Source: JAGOME01 sp039812375 (GTDB lineage: Bacteria; Actinomycetota; Actinomycetes; Actinomycetales; Dermatophilaceae). Taken from it: a stretch of DNA of 25,393 nt. The DNA lies in contig JBDIAO010000038.1 in NCBI GenBank assembly GCA_039812375.1, positions 1 to 25,393 of the forward strand. The letters are read 5' to 3'. Positions 1 through 7,656 of the stretch are shown piece after piece; position 1 is the stretch's first letter, and each line of letters opens with the position of its first letter. The notes beneath the pieces are model-generated. The model did no database searches and was not told the origin of the DNA. It saw only the letters and a program-made list of their open reading frames with translations. Made by a program: the position numbers and the translations under genes.

Positions 1-1281
1 GCCGACCGCCTGGCTCTTCTGGGCCTGGCGGACCAGGCGTCCTGGGCGCACGTCGTCTGGCTCGTCCGGGCGGTGCTCGACCGGGTCCCAGCCGACCCGA
101 CCAGGCCCGAGGAACTGCGGATCCAGGACGAGCTCTTCGTCTTTGCCGACGCGTGCGCCGCTGTCGTCGACGCCCCGGTGACCATCGAGGACACGCGCTC
201 CCGGGTGCTCGCCCACTCAGCCCGCCACGACGCGGCCGACCCGATCCGGCTCACCACCATCGTGGGACGTCGAGTTCCCGACACCGTGCTGGCCAGCCTG
301 CGTGCCCGCGGCGTGTTCCGCCGGCTCGCTGCCTCCGACGAGCCGTTCTTTGTCCCGGCGGACGGCGACCTGCGGGCGCGGCTCGTGGTCCCGGTGCGCG
401 CCGGCACCGAATGGCTCGGGTCCATCTGGGCCGTCGTCGACGACCGGCCTGCCCCCGAGGTGGTCGCTGAGCTCACCCGGACGGCGGCTCGGGTCGCACT
501 GCACTTGCTGCAACTACGCTCGCAGGTCGACCTGCGACGGCGGGTGGCTGCCGACCGGGTCCGTGCTGCCCTGCACGGCAGCGGTGACGGCGTCGGGTGG
601 CTGCCACCCCCACCGTGGCGGGTGGTCCTGCTCGGTGGTCTAGCCGATCCCGTCGCCAGTCGGGTCGGCCTGTGGGAAGCCGCAGCCCGACGGGCCCTGT
701 GGCGCCAGCCGATCATCGTCGACGTAGCCGAGGACGTCGTTGCGGTCGTTCGCGACCCCGAGGCTCACGCCCAGCCCTGCGGGCACCTCGAGCCGGGCAC
801 CGTGGCCTGGCTCGACGACCTCGCCACCGAGCTCAACGCGGCGGTGGGGCGGATCAGCGCCCATGCCGGGCATGCGGTGAACCGGGTCGAGTCCCTGCCT
901 GACTCGCTGGCCGCAGCCCGATCGGTACGCCAGGTCAGTGGTGACGCCGTCGTCGTCCACCTCGAGGATGTCTGGGCCCAGCTCGTCCTCGCCCGCGCGG
1001 TCGATGCCGTGCGCGACGGCATACCCGATCCGGTCGACGCACTCCTGGCCCACGATGTCGAACACGACAGCGACCTGGCCGGAACCCTCGCCGCCTGGCT
1101 CACCCATCCGGCGGCACCGCGCGTGGCTGCACAGCAGCTGCACATCCACCCCAACACCCTGCGCTACCGCATGGCCCGGGTCCGCGAGGTCCTCGACGCA
1201 GACCCTGATGACCCGGACACCCGTCTCGCCCTGGCCCTGCGCCTGCGCGCGGCTCTCCCGCATGCTCGGCTCTCTGGTTAG
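1..1281 (+). CDS. PucR/CdaR-family transcriptional regulator, 5' end outside window
   Basis: The reading frame is open from the first base, so the N-terminus lies upstream; 426 residues are visible. The C-terminus carries the PucR helix-turn-helix signature at about residues 375-400 (VAAQQLHIHPNTLRYRMARV), preceded by LAGTLAAWL, the helix that introduces this domain. The N-terminal part, with VVPVRAGTEWLGSIWAV near residues 145-165, resembles a GAF-like sensor segment. PucR proteins are usually activators of neighbouring catabolic genes that respond to a small ligand. The next genes on the same strand are a hydrolase (36 nt away) and a P450, so local control is a reasonable inference; the ligand cannot be told. 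A GTG at 73 is in frame, but coding sequence continues before it, so it is probably not the true start. The family call is firm. Confidence 0.88.
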   Translation, partial: ADRLALLGLADQASWAHVVWLVRAVLDRVPADPTRPEELRIQDELFVFADACAAVVDAPVTIEDTRSRVLAHSARHDAADPIRLTTIVGRRVPDTVLASLRARGVFRRLAASDEPFFVPADGDLRARLVVPVRAGTEWLGSIWAVVDDRPAPEVVAELTRTAARVALHLLQLRSQVDLRRRVAADRVRAALHGSGDGVGWLPPPPWRVVLLGGLADPVASRVGLWEAAARRALWRQPIIVDVAEDVVAVVRDPEAHAQPCGHLEPGTVAWLDDLATELNAAVGRISAHAGHAVNRVESLPDSLAAARSVRQVSGDAVVVHLEDVWAQLVLARAVDAVRDGIPDPVDALLAHDVEHDSDLAGTLAAWLTHPAAPRVAAQQLHIHPNTLRYRMARVREVLDADPDDPDTRLALALRLRAALPHARLSG

Positions 1282-1317
1282 TGTGCTGTTGCCCCTCTCG
1301 ACGTCAAGGAGTCCGTC

Positions 1318-2073
1318 ATGACCATCCCGCACCGCACCATCGGCCACGGCTCGAAGACCGTCTTCCTCCTGCACGGCTGGTTCGGTTCCGCGCAAGGGTG
1401 GGGGAACTTCCCCGACTACCTCGACCCACAGGTCGCCACCTGGGTCTTCACCGACAACCGTGGCTACGGGGCCCGGATGGCCGAGTCAGGGACCTACACA
1501 CTCGACGAAGTAGCCGATGACGTCCTGGCCCTGGCCGACGAGCTGGGAGCGCAGACCTTCGGCATCGTCGGACACTCGATGGGCGGTGCCGAGGTCCTGC
1601 GGGTCCTGGCCAGGGCCCCGCATCGGGTCGACAAGCTCGTAGCCATCACTCCGGTCGCAGCGGCGCCGACCCCCTTCGACGACGCCGGCCGGGACCTGTT
1701 CTTCGGCGCGCCGGACGACCGAGGCAGGCGCTTCGGGATCGTCGACTTCACCACGGGCAACCGACTCACCCCGATCTGGGTGAACTCGATCGTGGACTTC
1801 TCTCTCGAGCACTCCACGGTCGAAGCGTTCCGTGGAGCGCTTGAGGCGTGGGCCAACGCCGACTTCCTCGACGAGATCCAGGGCAACGAGACGCCCATGC
1901 TCGTCATCCCCGGTGAGCACGACCCTGCCCTCGGCGAGGCGACCGTCCGTCAGACCTACACACCGAACTTCCCGAACTGCACGATCGAGGTCATGGCCAA
2001 CTCCGGGCACTACCCGATGTTCGAGACCCCGGTGGCGCTGGCGACGACGCTCACCCGTTTCATCGCCGACTAA
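1318..2073 (+). CDS. alpha/beta-hydrolase fold enzyme
   Basis: This 251-residue soluble protein has a complete alpha/beta-hydrolase layout. The HGWFG oxyanion region is at residues 19-23, the nucleophile elbow GHSMGG has Ser87, the acid is Asp202 in GEHDP, and the base is His231 in NSGHYPMFE. Length is normal for single-domain esterase- or haloperoxidase-like members. ATG 1318 is preceded by a good Shine-Dalgarno sequence (AAGGAG, 1305-1310). The gene lies 36 nt after the PucR-type regulator and 3 nt before the P450, which suggests a co-transcribed unit. A role hydrolysing an ester or lactone linked to the P450 substrate is inference; no substrate signature is visible. Confidence 0.9.
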   Translation: MTIPHRTIGHGSKTVFLLHGWFGSAQGWGNFPDYLDPQVATWVFTDNRGYGARMAESGTYTLDEVADDVLALADELGAQTFGIVGHSMGGAEVLRVLARAPHRVDKLVAITPVAAAPTPFDDAGRDLFFGAPDDRGRRFGIVDFTTGNRLTPIWVNSIVDFSLEHSTVEAFRGALEAWANADFLDEIQGNETPMLVIPGEHDPALGEATVRQTYTPNFPNCTIEVMANSGHYPMFETPVALATTLTRFIAD

Positions 2074-2076
2074 GAC

Positions 2077-3441
2077 GTGGCGCAGCTCGGACTGCCCGAG
2101 GCGACAGCCCTCCTCCACGACCCCGGGACCTACACCCGCGCAGTCCCATATGCCGTGCTCGCGGACCTGCGCCGCGAGCACGGCATCGTCTGGGTGGCGG
2201 AGCCTGAACTGCCCGGCTGGCCGGCCGGCACTGGCTACTGGCTCGTGCTCCGGCACGCCGATGTCCGCACGGTGCTCGCTGACCCGGCCACCTTCTCCTC
2301 GGCCCAGGGCGGGACCCAGATCCGTGACCCCGAGCGGGAGGAGGACCTGCGCTATGTCCGAGCGATGATGCTCAACATGGACCCGCCGGAGCACACCCGG
2401 TTGCGCCGGCTGCTGCACGCGTCGTTCACCGCCCGGGCGGTGCACGACCTGGGGGATCAACTGCGTGCCCATGCCACGAGGATCATGGACCGGATGCTCG
2501 CCGGCCCACCGGTCGTGGATTTCGCCAAGGACGTCGCCGCCGACCTGCCGCTGCTCGTCCTGGCCGACCTGCTCGGAGTGCCGATTACGGACCGGTGGCT
2601 CATGTTCGACTGGGCCAACCGGGTCATCGGCTGGCAGGACCCCGACTACGCGGTCAGCGCGAGCTTCGACGCGGCCGCCGGCTCGGCCATGGCCCGGGAG
2701 GCGATCGCGCTGCGGCCACAGCCCAACCCGGACGGACGGATGCCAGACCCGCGTTCGCGCGCCGGGATGCCGGACCTCTACCGCTATGCGCACCTGCTCG
2801 GAGCGGCCAAACGAGCCGATCCTGGCAGCGACATCATGTCGATCCTCATGTCCAGTCGCGACGACGGTGATGCCGGTGACCACGGCGCTGGGGGAGTGGT
2901 CAGCCTTGAGGAGTTCGAGAACCTCTTCTGGCTCTTTGCTGTCGCGGGCAACGAGACCCTGCGCAACGGCATCCCCGGCGGACTCGTTGCCCTCGTGGAG
3001 AACCCGCACGCCCAGCACGCCCTGCGCGAGGACCCGAGCCGGATCCCGGCCGCTATCGAGGAGATGCTGCGCTGGTGGACCCCAGTAATGACCTTCCGGC
3101 GCACCGCGACCCATGACACCGAACTTGCCGGAGCGCCGATCAGGGCCGGCGAGAAGGTCGTCGTCTCCTTCGCCGCGGCCAACCGGGACGAGAGCATCTA
3201 TCCCGACCCGGACCGGTTCGACATCGACCGGTATGCCGTCCGCCCACCACCACGAGCCCACCTGGCCTTCGGGCATGGCCCGCACGTGTGTATCGGCGCC
3301 AACCTCGCCCGGGCCCAGATGACCGCGATCTTCACCGAACTGCTCACCCGCACAAGATGGGTCGAGCCGGCCGGGGAGCCGGTGTGGCTTCGGTCGAACT
3401 TCCAACGTGGGGTCAAGCGGCTGCCGATTCGCTGGTCCTGA
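2077..3441 (+). CDS. cytochrome P450, CYP124/125/142-like group
   Basis: This 454-residue haem monooxygenase has all class hallmarks. The haem loop FGHGPHVCIG places the thiolate ligand at Cys405, the K-helix ExxR is Glu329-Arg332, and the I-helix reads AGNETLRN (291-297), with Glu293-Thr294 in the acid-alcohol pair position. An MDPPEHTRLRRLL segment (101-113) is also typical. The NET-type I-helix and this C-helix wording resemble mycobacterial CYP124/125/142 enzymes that oxidise sterol side chains or branched lipids; assignment to one family is not safe by eye. No membrane anchor is present, so it should be soluble and need ferredoxin and reductase, neither of which is in the window. Start is GTG 2077, 3 nt after the hydrolase stop, with no good Shine-Dalgarno, suggesting translation coupled to the upstream gene. 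Confidence 0.92.
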   Translation: MAQLGLPEATALLHDPGTYTRAVPYAVLADLRREHGIVWVAEPELPGWPAGTGYWLVLRHADVRTVLADPATFSSAQGGTQIRDPEREEDLRYVRAMMLNMDPPEHTRLRRLLHASFTARAVHDLGDQLRAHATRIMDRMLAGPPVVDFAKDVAADLPLLVLADLLGVPITDRWLMFDWANRVIGWQDPDYAVSASFDAAAGSAMAREAIALRPQPNPDGRMPDPRSRAGMPDLYRYAHLLGAAKRADPGSDIMSILMSSRDDGDAGDHGAGGVVSLEEFENLFWLFAVAGNETLRNGIPGGLVALVENPHAQHALREDPSRIPAAIEEMLRWWTPVMTFRRTATHDTELAGAPIRAGEKVVVSFAAANRDESIYPDPDRFDIDRYAVRPPPRAHLAFGHGPHVCIGANLARAQMTAIFTELLTRTRWVEPAGEPVWLRSNFQRGVKRLPIRWS

Positions 3442-3465
3442 GCGCCTTCCCCGCTGTCGGCGCTC
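3440..3465 (+). terminator. possible terminator hairpin after the P450
   Basis: Arms GAGCGCC (3440-3446) and GGCGCTC (3459-3465) pair perfectly over 7 bp with a 12-nt loop, starting within the P450 stop codon. There is no U-tract, as is common in high-GC actinobacteria. Confidence 0.45.
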
Positions 3466-3470
3466 TCGAC

Positions 3471-3476
3471 TAGTCT
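3471..3476 (+). promoter_or_regulatory. -10 box TAGTCT, near-leaderless start
   Basis: TAGTCT lies 7 nt before GTG 3484 (and 5 nt before an out-of-frame ATG at 3482). This is the TANNNT-plus-short-spacer arrangement of leaderless actinobacterial transcripts and supports GTG 3484 as the start. No clear -35 element is visible. Confidence 0.5.
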
Positions 3477-3483
3477 CGAACAT

Positions 3484-3921
3484 GTGTACGGTCGCTCGGA
3501 TCGAGTGGTGGAGCCGCCGCACCGTGCGGCGAGCCCGGGGTCGCCGGGGGCGCGCTCCCGCAGGGGCCCGCCCGGATGGCCAGCACAGGTGCCTCCTCCC
3601 GGTGCCGCCGGATGGGAGCAGGCTGCGGTCGTGTGGCTGTTCGACCACTGCCCATCCGAGTACCGTCGGTATGCCGCCTGGCGACGGCACCCACTCGCCC
3701 TCGCCTGGCTCGCCGAGCGTCATCTGCACGCGCAGCTCGAGGCCATGCGCGAAAGCTACCGAGGCATCCGGGTCGACCTCGGCGAGACGTTGGGGCCGGA
3801 GGGAGTCCATGACGTCCTCGCCGCTCTCGAGCACGAGGGGGCCCGATTACTCGCCGCTCAGCGGGGCGCAGGCTTGGTCCTCGAGGCGTTCCAGGGTCAT
3901 GACTTCGTGCCGCGCCTGTGA
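3484..3921 (+). CDS. hypothetical protein upstream of dxs
   Basis: This is a 145-residue protein with no domain I can name. The first 45 or so residues are rich in Pro, Arg and Gly and look disordered. The rest (about 48-145) is a compact Ala/Leu/Glu-rich helical region with WLFDHCPSEYRRY, RRHPLALAWLAERHL and VHDVLAALEHEGARLL. Similar small proteins next to dxs occur in other actinobacteria, from general memory and not checked. GTG 3484 fits the TAGTCT box upstream; an in-frame GTG at 3631 would keep only the helical core. The frame is favoured over the overlapping +2 frame because its protein has the composition of a real helical domain and stops 110 nt before dxs. Function is unknown. Confidence 0.65.
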   Translation: MYGRSDRVVEPPHRAASPGSPGARSRRGPPGWPAQVPPPGAAGWEQAAVVWLFDHCPSEYRRYAAWRRHPLALAWLAERHLHAQLEAMRESYRGIRVDLGETLGPEGVHDVLAALEHEGARLLAAQRGAGLVLEAFQGHDFVPRL

Positions 3922-3950
3922 CGTTTTTCCCGGCATGGTGGGGGACCGCC

Positions 3951-3956
3951 TAGACT
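3951..3956 (+). promoter_or_regulatory. candidate -10 box of the dxs promoter
   Basis: TAGACT fits TANNNT and would start transcription near 3963, giving a leader of roughly 70 nt before dxs. No convincing -35 element is seen. Confidence 0.4.
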
Positions 3957-3969
3957 CGTGGGGTTGGTC

Positions 3970-4015
3970 GGTGGTGAGCACCCGGCATACGACGGCGAGT
4001 TGCCTCGCCCACGAG
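3970..4015 (+). promoter_or_regulatory. structured dxs leader (two hairpins plus long-range inverted repeat)
   Basis: GGTG (3970-3973) pairs with CACC (3979-3982), and GGCGAG (3994-3999) pairs perfectly with CTCGCC (4004-4009) around a TTGC loop. In addition CCCACGAG (4008-4015), just before the Shine-Dalgarno, is the exact reverse complement of CTCGTGGG at 3955-3962. The last pairing competes with the second hairpin, but its upstream arm may lie before the transcription start. It does not match a known riboswitch consensus that I recognise. Confidence 0.35.
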
Positions 4016-4031
4016 AACGGAAGGCAGCAGC

Positions 4032-5945
4032 GTGACCCTGCTCGAGCGGATCCATGGTCCGGCCGATCTCAAGGTGCTGTCGGAGGCCGACCTGCCCGCC
4101 CTCGCCGGGGAGATCAGGGACTTCCTCATCCGCGAGGTCACCCGCACCGGCGGACACCTCGGTCCCAACCTCGGGGTTGTCGAACTCACCATTGCGCTGC
4201 ACCGGGTCTTCGACAGCCCGCACGACACCATCGTCTTCGACACCGGCCATCAGTCCTATGTGCACAAGCTGCTGACCGGGCGGCACGACTTCAGCGGGTT
4301 GCGGCAGCAGGGAGGACTTTCGGGCTACCCGAGCCGGGCCGAGTCCGCCCACGACGTCGTGGAGAACTCACACGCCAGCGGTTCACTGTCCTGGGCGCAC
4401 GGGATCGCCACCGGCCGGCTCGTCACCGGACGAGCGGACCGGCACACCGTCGCCGTCATCGGTGACGGCGCATTGACCGGCGGGATGGCCTGGGAAGCGC
4501 TGAACAACATCGCCGCGGACAAGGACCTGCCACTGGTCGTCGTCGTCAACGACAACGAACGCTCGTATGCCCCGACCCGGGGTGGCCTGGCCGATCACCT
4601 CGCCACCTTGCGCACGACCCAGGGCTACGAGCAGTTTCTCGACTGGGGTAAGCGACGGCTGCGCCGCACCCCGGTCCTCGGGGCCCCGATGGAGCGTGCG
4701 CTGCACGGGGTGAAGAAGGGCATCAAGGACGTCGTCGCTCCCCAGGGAATGTTCGAGGATCTGGGGATCAAGTACCTCGGTCCGGTGGACGGACACGACG
4801 AGCACGCCCTCGAGCAGGCGCTGCGTAAGGCGAAGGCGTTCGGCGGTCCGGTGCTGGTGCACGTGCTCACCCAAAAGGGCCGAGGCTACGAACACGCGGT
4901 CAACGACGAAGCAGACCAGTTCCACGCGGTCGGGGTGATCAACGCCGAAACCGGGCTGCCCTTCGAGGTGGCCGGCCGCTCGTGGACCGACGAGTTCGCT
5001 GACACCATGGTCGCTCTGGGTGCGCAGCGTCCCGATGTTGTCGCGATCACCGCAGCAATGCTCATCCCCGTCGGGCTCGACCCCTTCGCTGCGGCCTACC
5101 CGGATCGGATCTTCGACGTCGGCATCGCCGAACAGCATGCGACAACGATGGCGGCCGGGCTGGCATTCGCCGGGCTGCACCCGGTCGTCGCGGTTTATGC
5201 GACGTTCCTCAACCGGGCCTTCGACCAGTTGCTCATGGACTGTGCGCTGCACCGAGCTGGGGTGACCTTCGTCCTGGACCGCTCCGGGGTCACCGGTCCG
5301 GACGGAGCCTCACACCATGGGATGTGGGACATGAGCCTGTGCGGGGTCGTGCCCGGCCTGCACCTTGCGGCACCGCGGGACGGCCACCAGGTGGGCGCTG
5401 CTCTGCGCGCTGCCGTCGACATCGCCGACGCCCCGTCGGTCGTTCGCTTCCCCAAAGGCACCGTCGGCGAACCCATCGTCGCGGTGCGCAGCATCGACGG
5501 GGTCGATGTCCTGGCCGAGCCGGCCACCGAGGAGCCGGCCACGGGCGACCCGGCCACCGCAGACGGCCCGGCCGGTCCGGTCGATGTCCTCGTGGTCGGG
5601 GTGGGCGCCATGGCGGCCACTGCCCTGACCGTGGGGGAGAAGCTCACCGCGAGTGGGCACCGAGTCCGAGTCGTCGACCCGGTGTGGGCGCTGCCGGTCA
5701 ACCCTGCGTTGGTCACTCTCGCCCGGCACGCTCACCGAGTCGTTGTCCTCGAGGACAATGTCGTCACCGGTGGGATCGGCAGCCAGATCGCTGCAGCCGT
5801 GCACAACGCCGGTCTTGAGGTCCCGGTGGACGCGTTCGGGATCCCCCATGGCTTCCACGAGCAGGCATCCCGGGCTCAGGTTCTCGAGATGATCGGGCTG
5901 ACCCCAGACGCGGTCACCGCCGCCGTCGAGCAGCGCCTGCGCTGA
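4032..5945 (+). CDS. dxs: 1-deoxy-D-xylulose-5-phosphate synthase
   Basis: Dxs condenses pyruvate and glyceraldehyde 3-phosphate, with thiamine diphosphate, into DXP, the first step of the MEP isoprenoid pathway. The 637-residue protein shows the thiamine-binding motif GDGALTGGMAWEALNN (144-159), the active-site DTGHQSYVHK region with His73, the catalytic Glu367 in GIAEQHA, and the DRSGVTGPDG loop (416-425). The C-terminal transketolase-type domain follows from about 515. Length is normal. Residues about 496-515 form a Pro-Ala-Thr rich linker (EPATEEPATGDPATADG) that looks like an internal repeat expansion between domains. Start GTG 4032 has a purine-rich GGAAGG (4019-4024) upstream. It is convergent with the HTH-MurA gene. 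Confidence 0.97.
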   Translation: MTLLERIHGPADLKVLSEADLPALAGEIRDFLIREVTRTGGHLGPNLGVVELTIALHRVFDSPHDTIVFDTGHQSYVHKLLTGRHDFSGLRQQGGLSGYPSRAESAHDVVENSHASGSLSWAHGIATGRLVTGRADRHTVAVIGDGALTGGMAWEALNNIAADKDLPLVVVVNDNERSYAPTRGGLADHLATLRTTQGYEQFLDWGKRRLRRTPVLGAPMERALHGVKKGIKDVVAPQGMFEDLGIKYLGPVDGHDEHALEQALRKAKAFGGPVLVHVLTQKGRGYEHAVNDEADQFHAVGVINAETGLPFEVAGRSWTDEFADTMVALGAQRPDVVAITAAMLIPVGLDPFAAAYPDRIFDVGIAEQHATTMAAGLAFAGLHPVVAVYATFLNRAFDQLLMDCALHRAGVTFVLDRSGVTGPDGASHHGMWDMSLCGVVPGLHLAAPRDGHQVGAALRAAVDIADAPSVVRFPKGTVGEPIVAVRSIDGVDVLAEPATEEPATGDPATADGPAGPVDVLVVGVGAMAATALTVGEKLTASGHRVRVVDPVWALPVNPALVTLARHAHRVVVLEDNVVTGGIGSQIAAAVHNAGLEVPVDAFGIPHGFHEQASRAQVLEMIGLTPDAVTAAVEQRLR

Positions 5946-5990
5946 ACCGTACGTCTGCGCTGAATCGTGCGCCTGCGCCGAACGGTGCGT
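5937..5990 (+). repeat. three tandem imperfect 18-bp repeats at the dxs 3' end
   Basis: Units start at 5937, 5955 and 5973; the first is CTGCGCTGAACCGTACGT. Each other unit differs from the first at three positions. The first unit contains the dxs stop codon, so the array copies the gene end into the convergent spacer. Confidence 0.75.
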
Positions 5991-6004
5991 CGACTCGCAG
6001 CCGT
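5982..6004. terminator. possible bidirectional terminator between dxs and HTH-MurA
   Basis: ACGGTGCG (5982-5989) pairs with CGCA plus CCGT (5996-5999, 6001-6004) around a TCGACT loop, leaving one bulged G. It lies in the 64-bp spacer of two convergent genes. No U-tract. Confidence 0.35.
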
Positions 6005-6009
6005 GAGCC

Positions 6010-7560
6010 TCAGATGTCCCGGAAGGTCTCGATCGTCGCACCGAGCGCGTTGAGCCGCTCGGCGAGGTCCTCGTAGCCACGGTTGATGACATAGACGTTG
6101 CGCAGCACCGACGTCCCGGGTGCGGCGAGCATCGCGAGCAGGATGACCACCCCAGGTCGCAGTGCCGGTGGGCAGATAACCTCGGCGGCGCGCCACCTCG
6201 GCGTCGGCCCGGTGACGAGCAGCCGGTGTGGGTCGAGGAGCTGGACCTGGGCGCCGACCTTGTTCAGTTCGACGAGGTGGATCGCGCGATTCTCGTACAC
6301 CCAGTCGTGGATCATCGTCGTGCCCTCGGCACACGCGGCGATGAGGGCGAAGAAGGGCAAGTTGTCGATGTTGAGGCCGGGGAAGGGCATCGGCGCGATC
6401 TTGTCGATCGGCGCTTTGAGCGGGCCCGGGTGCAAGGTCAGGTCCACCAGTCGGGTGTGGCCGTTTGCTGCGACGTACTCCGAGGACACGTCGTAGCGCA
6501 GCCCCATCGTCGCCAGGGTCGCGAGCTCGATCTCGAGGAACTCGATGGGGGCACGCTCAATGGTGATGGAGGACCCGGTGACGACTCCTGCGGCGATCAG
6601 GCTCATCGCCTCGATGGGATCCTCGGACGGGGAGTACTCGACATCCTGGTGGATCGAGGAGATACCGCGCACAGTCAGGGTCGTGGTCCCAATCCCGTCG
6701 ATCTGCACTCCGAGTGTCTGGAGGAAGAAGCACAGATCCTGGACCATGTAGTTGGACGACGCGTTGCGGATCACCGTCGTCCCGTCATGGCGGGCGGCAG
6801 CCATCAGGACATTCTCGGTGACGGTGTCGCCGCGCTCGGTGAGGACGATCGGGTCGGACACGTCCCCGTGCGGGCGGTCGGTGATGAGTGCCTGGTAGGC
6901 GCCGTGCGTCGCGGACACCTCGAGTCCGAAGCTGCGCAGCGCGGTCAGGTGCGGCTCTACGGTGCGGGTGCCCAAGTCGCAGCCACCGGCATACGGGAGC
7001 GCAAAACCGTCGTGCTCGTGCAACAAGGGGCCGAGGAACATGATGACGGTGCGGGTGCGTCGAGCAGCCTCGACGTCAATGGCAGCCAGATCGAGCTGGG
7101 CCGGCGGGATGACTTCCAGATCGTTGCTCCCGGGCAGCCAGCGCACCTTGACCCCAATCGAGGTGAGCACCTCGATGATCCGGTTGACCTCCTCGATCCG
7201 AGCGAGGTTGCGCAGCGTGGTCCGACCCTTGTTGAGCAGCGAGGCGCAGAGCAGCGCGACGGCGGCGTTCTTGCTCGTCTTCACCGGCAGTGACCCGGAG
7301 AGCTGCTTGCCACCCTCGATCCGCAGGTGCTGCGGCCCGGCGTGCCCGAGCGAGACGAACTCACTATCGAGCTTGATGCCAACCCGGGCCAGCATCTCTA
7401 GGGAGAGGTTCTGGCGCCCTTGCTCGATCCGAGCGATCGCGCTCTGGCTGGTCCCCATGAGGTCGGCGAGCTCGGCCTGGGTCAGGCCCCGGCGCCGCCG
7501 GGCATCCCGGATGAGTTCCCCGATCCGGGCGAGATAGGTCGACTCAGTCGTCACAGTCAC
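6010..7560 (-). CDS. murA: XRE-type HTH fused to UDP-GlcNAc 1-carboxyvinyltransferase (MurA-like)
   Basis: MurA enzymes add enolpyruvyl from PEP to UDP-GlcNAc, the committed step of peptidoglycan synthesis. Here a Cro/C1-type HTH (RDARRRRGLTQAELADLMGT and TSQSAIARIEQGRQN, residues about 13-66) precedes a full enolpyruvyltransferase domain. Key MurA residues appear kept: the Lys-Asn pair in VKTSKNAA (97-98), the catalytic-loop Cys194 with Arg199 in GGCDLGTRTVEPH, Asp399 in LNIDNLPFF, and Arg468 in ALRPGVV. Numbering is from GTG 7560, chosen because TACCCT lies exactly 6 nt upstream; a TTG at 7578 would add six residues without a ribosome site. The protein has 516 residues against roughly 420 for ordinary MurA. 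It may be a second, regulatory copy; an essential MurA could lie elsewhere. A palindrome overlaps its promoter, which suggests self-regulation. Confidence 0.88.
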   Translation of the reverse strand: MTVTTESTYLARIGELIRDARRRRGLTQAELADLMGTSQSAIARIEQGRQNLSLEMLARVGIKLDSEFVSLGHAGPQHLRIEGGKQLSGSLPVKTSKNAAVALLCASLLNKGRTTLRNLARIEEVNRIIEVLTSIGVKVRWLPGSNDLEVIPPAQLDLAAIDVEAARRTRTVIMFLGPLLHEHDGFALPYAGGCDLGTRTVEPHLTALRSFGLEVSATHGAYQALITDRPHGDVSDPIVLTERGDTVTENVLMAAARHDGTTVIRNASSNYMVQDLCFFLQTLGVQIDGIGTTTLTVRGISSIHQDVEYSPSEDPIEAMSLIAAGVVTGSSITIERAPIEFLEIELATLATMGLRYDVSSEYVAANGHTRLVDLTLHPGPLKAPIDKIAPMPFPGLNIDNLPFFALIAACAEGTTMIHDWVYENRAIHLVELNKVGAQVQLLDPHRLLVTGPTPRWRAAEVICPPALRPGVVILLAMLAAPGTSVLRNVYVINRGYEDLAERLNALGATIETFRDI

Positions 7561-7566
7561 CGCTCT

Positions 7567-7572
7567 AGGGTA
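7567..7572 (-). promoter_or_regulatory. -10 box TACCCT of the HTH-MurA gene
   Basis: On the minus strand TACCCT is followed by AGAGCG and then GTG 7560, the 6-nt spacing typical of leaderless transcripts. It decides the start codon of the gene. Confidence 0.6.
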
Positions 7573-7590
7573 GATCAAATATGAGATCTA
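7571..7590. promoter_or_regulatory. palindromic candidate operator
   Basis: TAGATC (7571-7576) and GATCTA (7585-7590) are perfect inverted arms around an AT-rich 8-bp centre, AAATATGA. The site touches the -10 box. The AT-rich centre stands out in this GC-rich region. It is a natural binding-site candidate for the adjacent HTH domain; this is inference. Confidence 0.5.
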
Positions 7591-7602
7591 TGCACACGCC
7601 AT

Positions 7603-7639
7603 GGTGGGCGGCATACCGCCATTTGGTATGCCGCCCACC
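7603..7639 (-). terminator. strong 15-bp hairpin downstream of fadB
   Basis: GGTGGGCGGCATACC (7603-7617) pairs perfectly with GGTATGCCGCCCACC (7625-7639) around a 7-nt loop. It lies 17 bp past the fadB stop and before the HTH-MurA promoter. It lacks a U-tract, as many actinobacterial terminators do. Confidence 0.65.
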
Positions 7640-7656
7640 GGTGGAGCCGTGCCGGA

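Noticed and set aside
1486..3834. 782-residue open frame on the minus strand
   Set aside because: It is antisense to the hydrolase and P450 and has no recognisable domain; long antisense frames are usual in very GC-rich DNA.
3957..4031. Thiamine riboswitch before dxs
   Set aside because: The leader lacks the conserved thiamine-box elements; only simple hairpins are visible.
3407..4465. 352-residue plus-strand frame across the P450 end, hypothetical gene and dxs
   Set aside because: It overlaps dxs in another frame and its protein is low-complexity.
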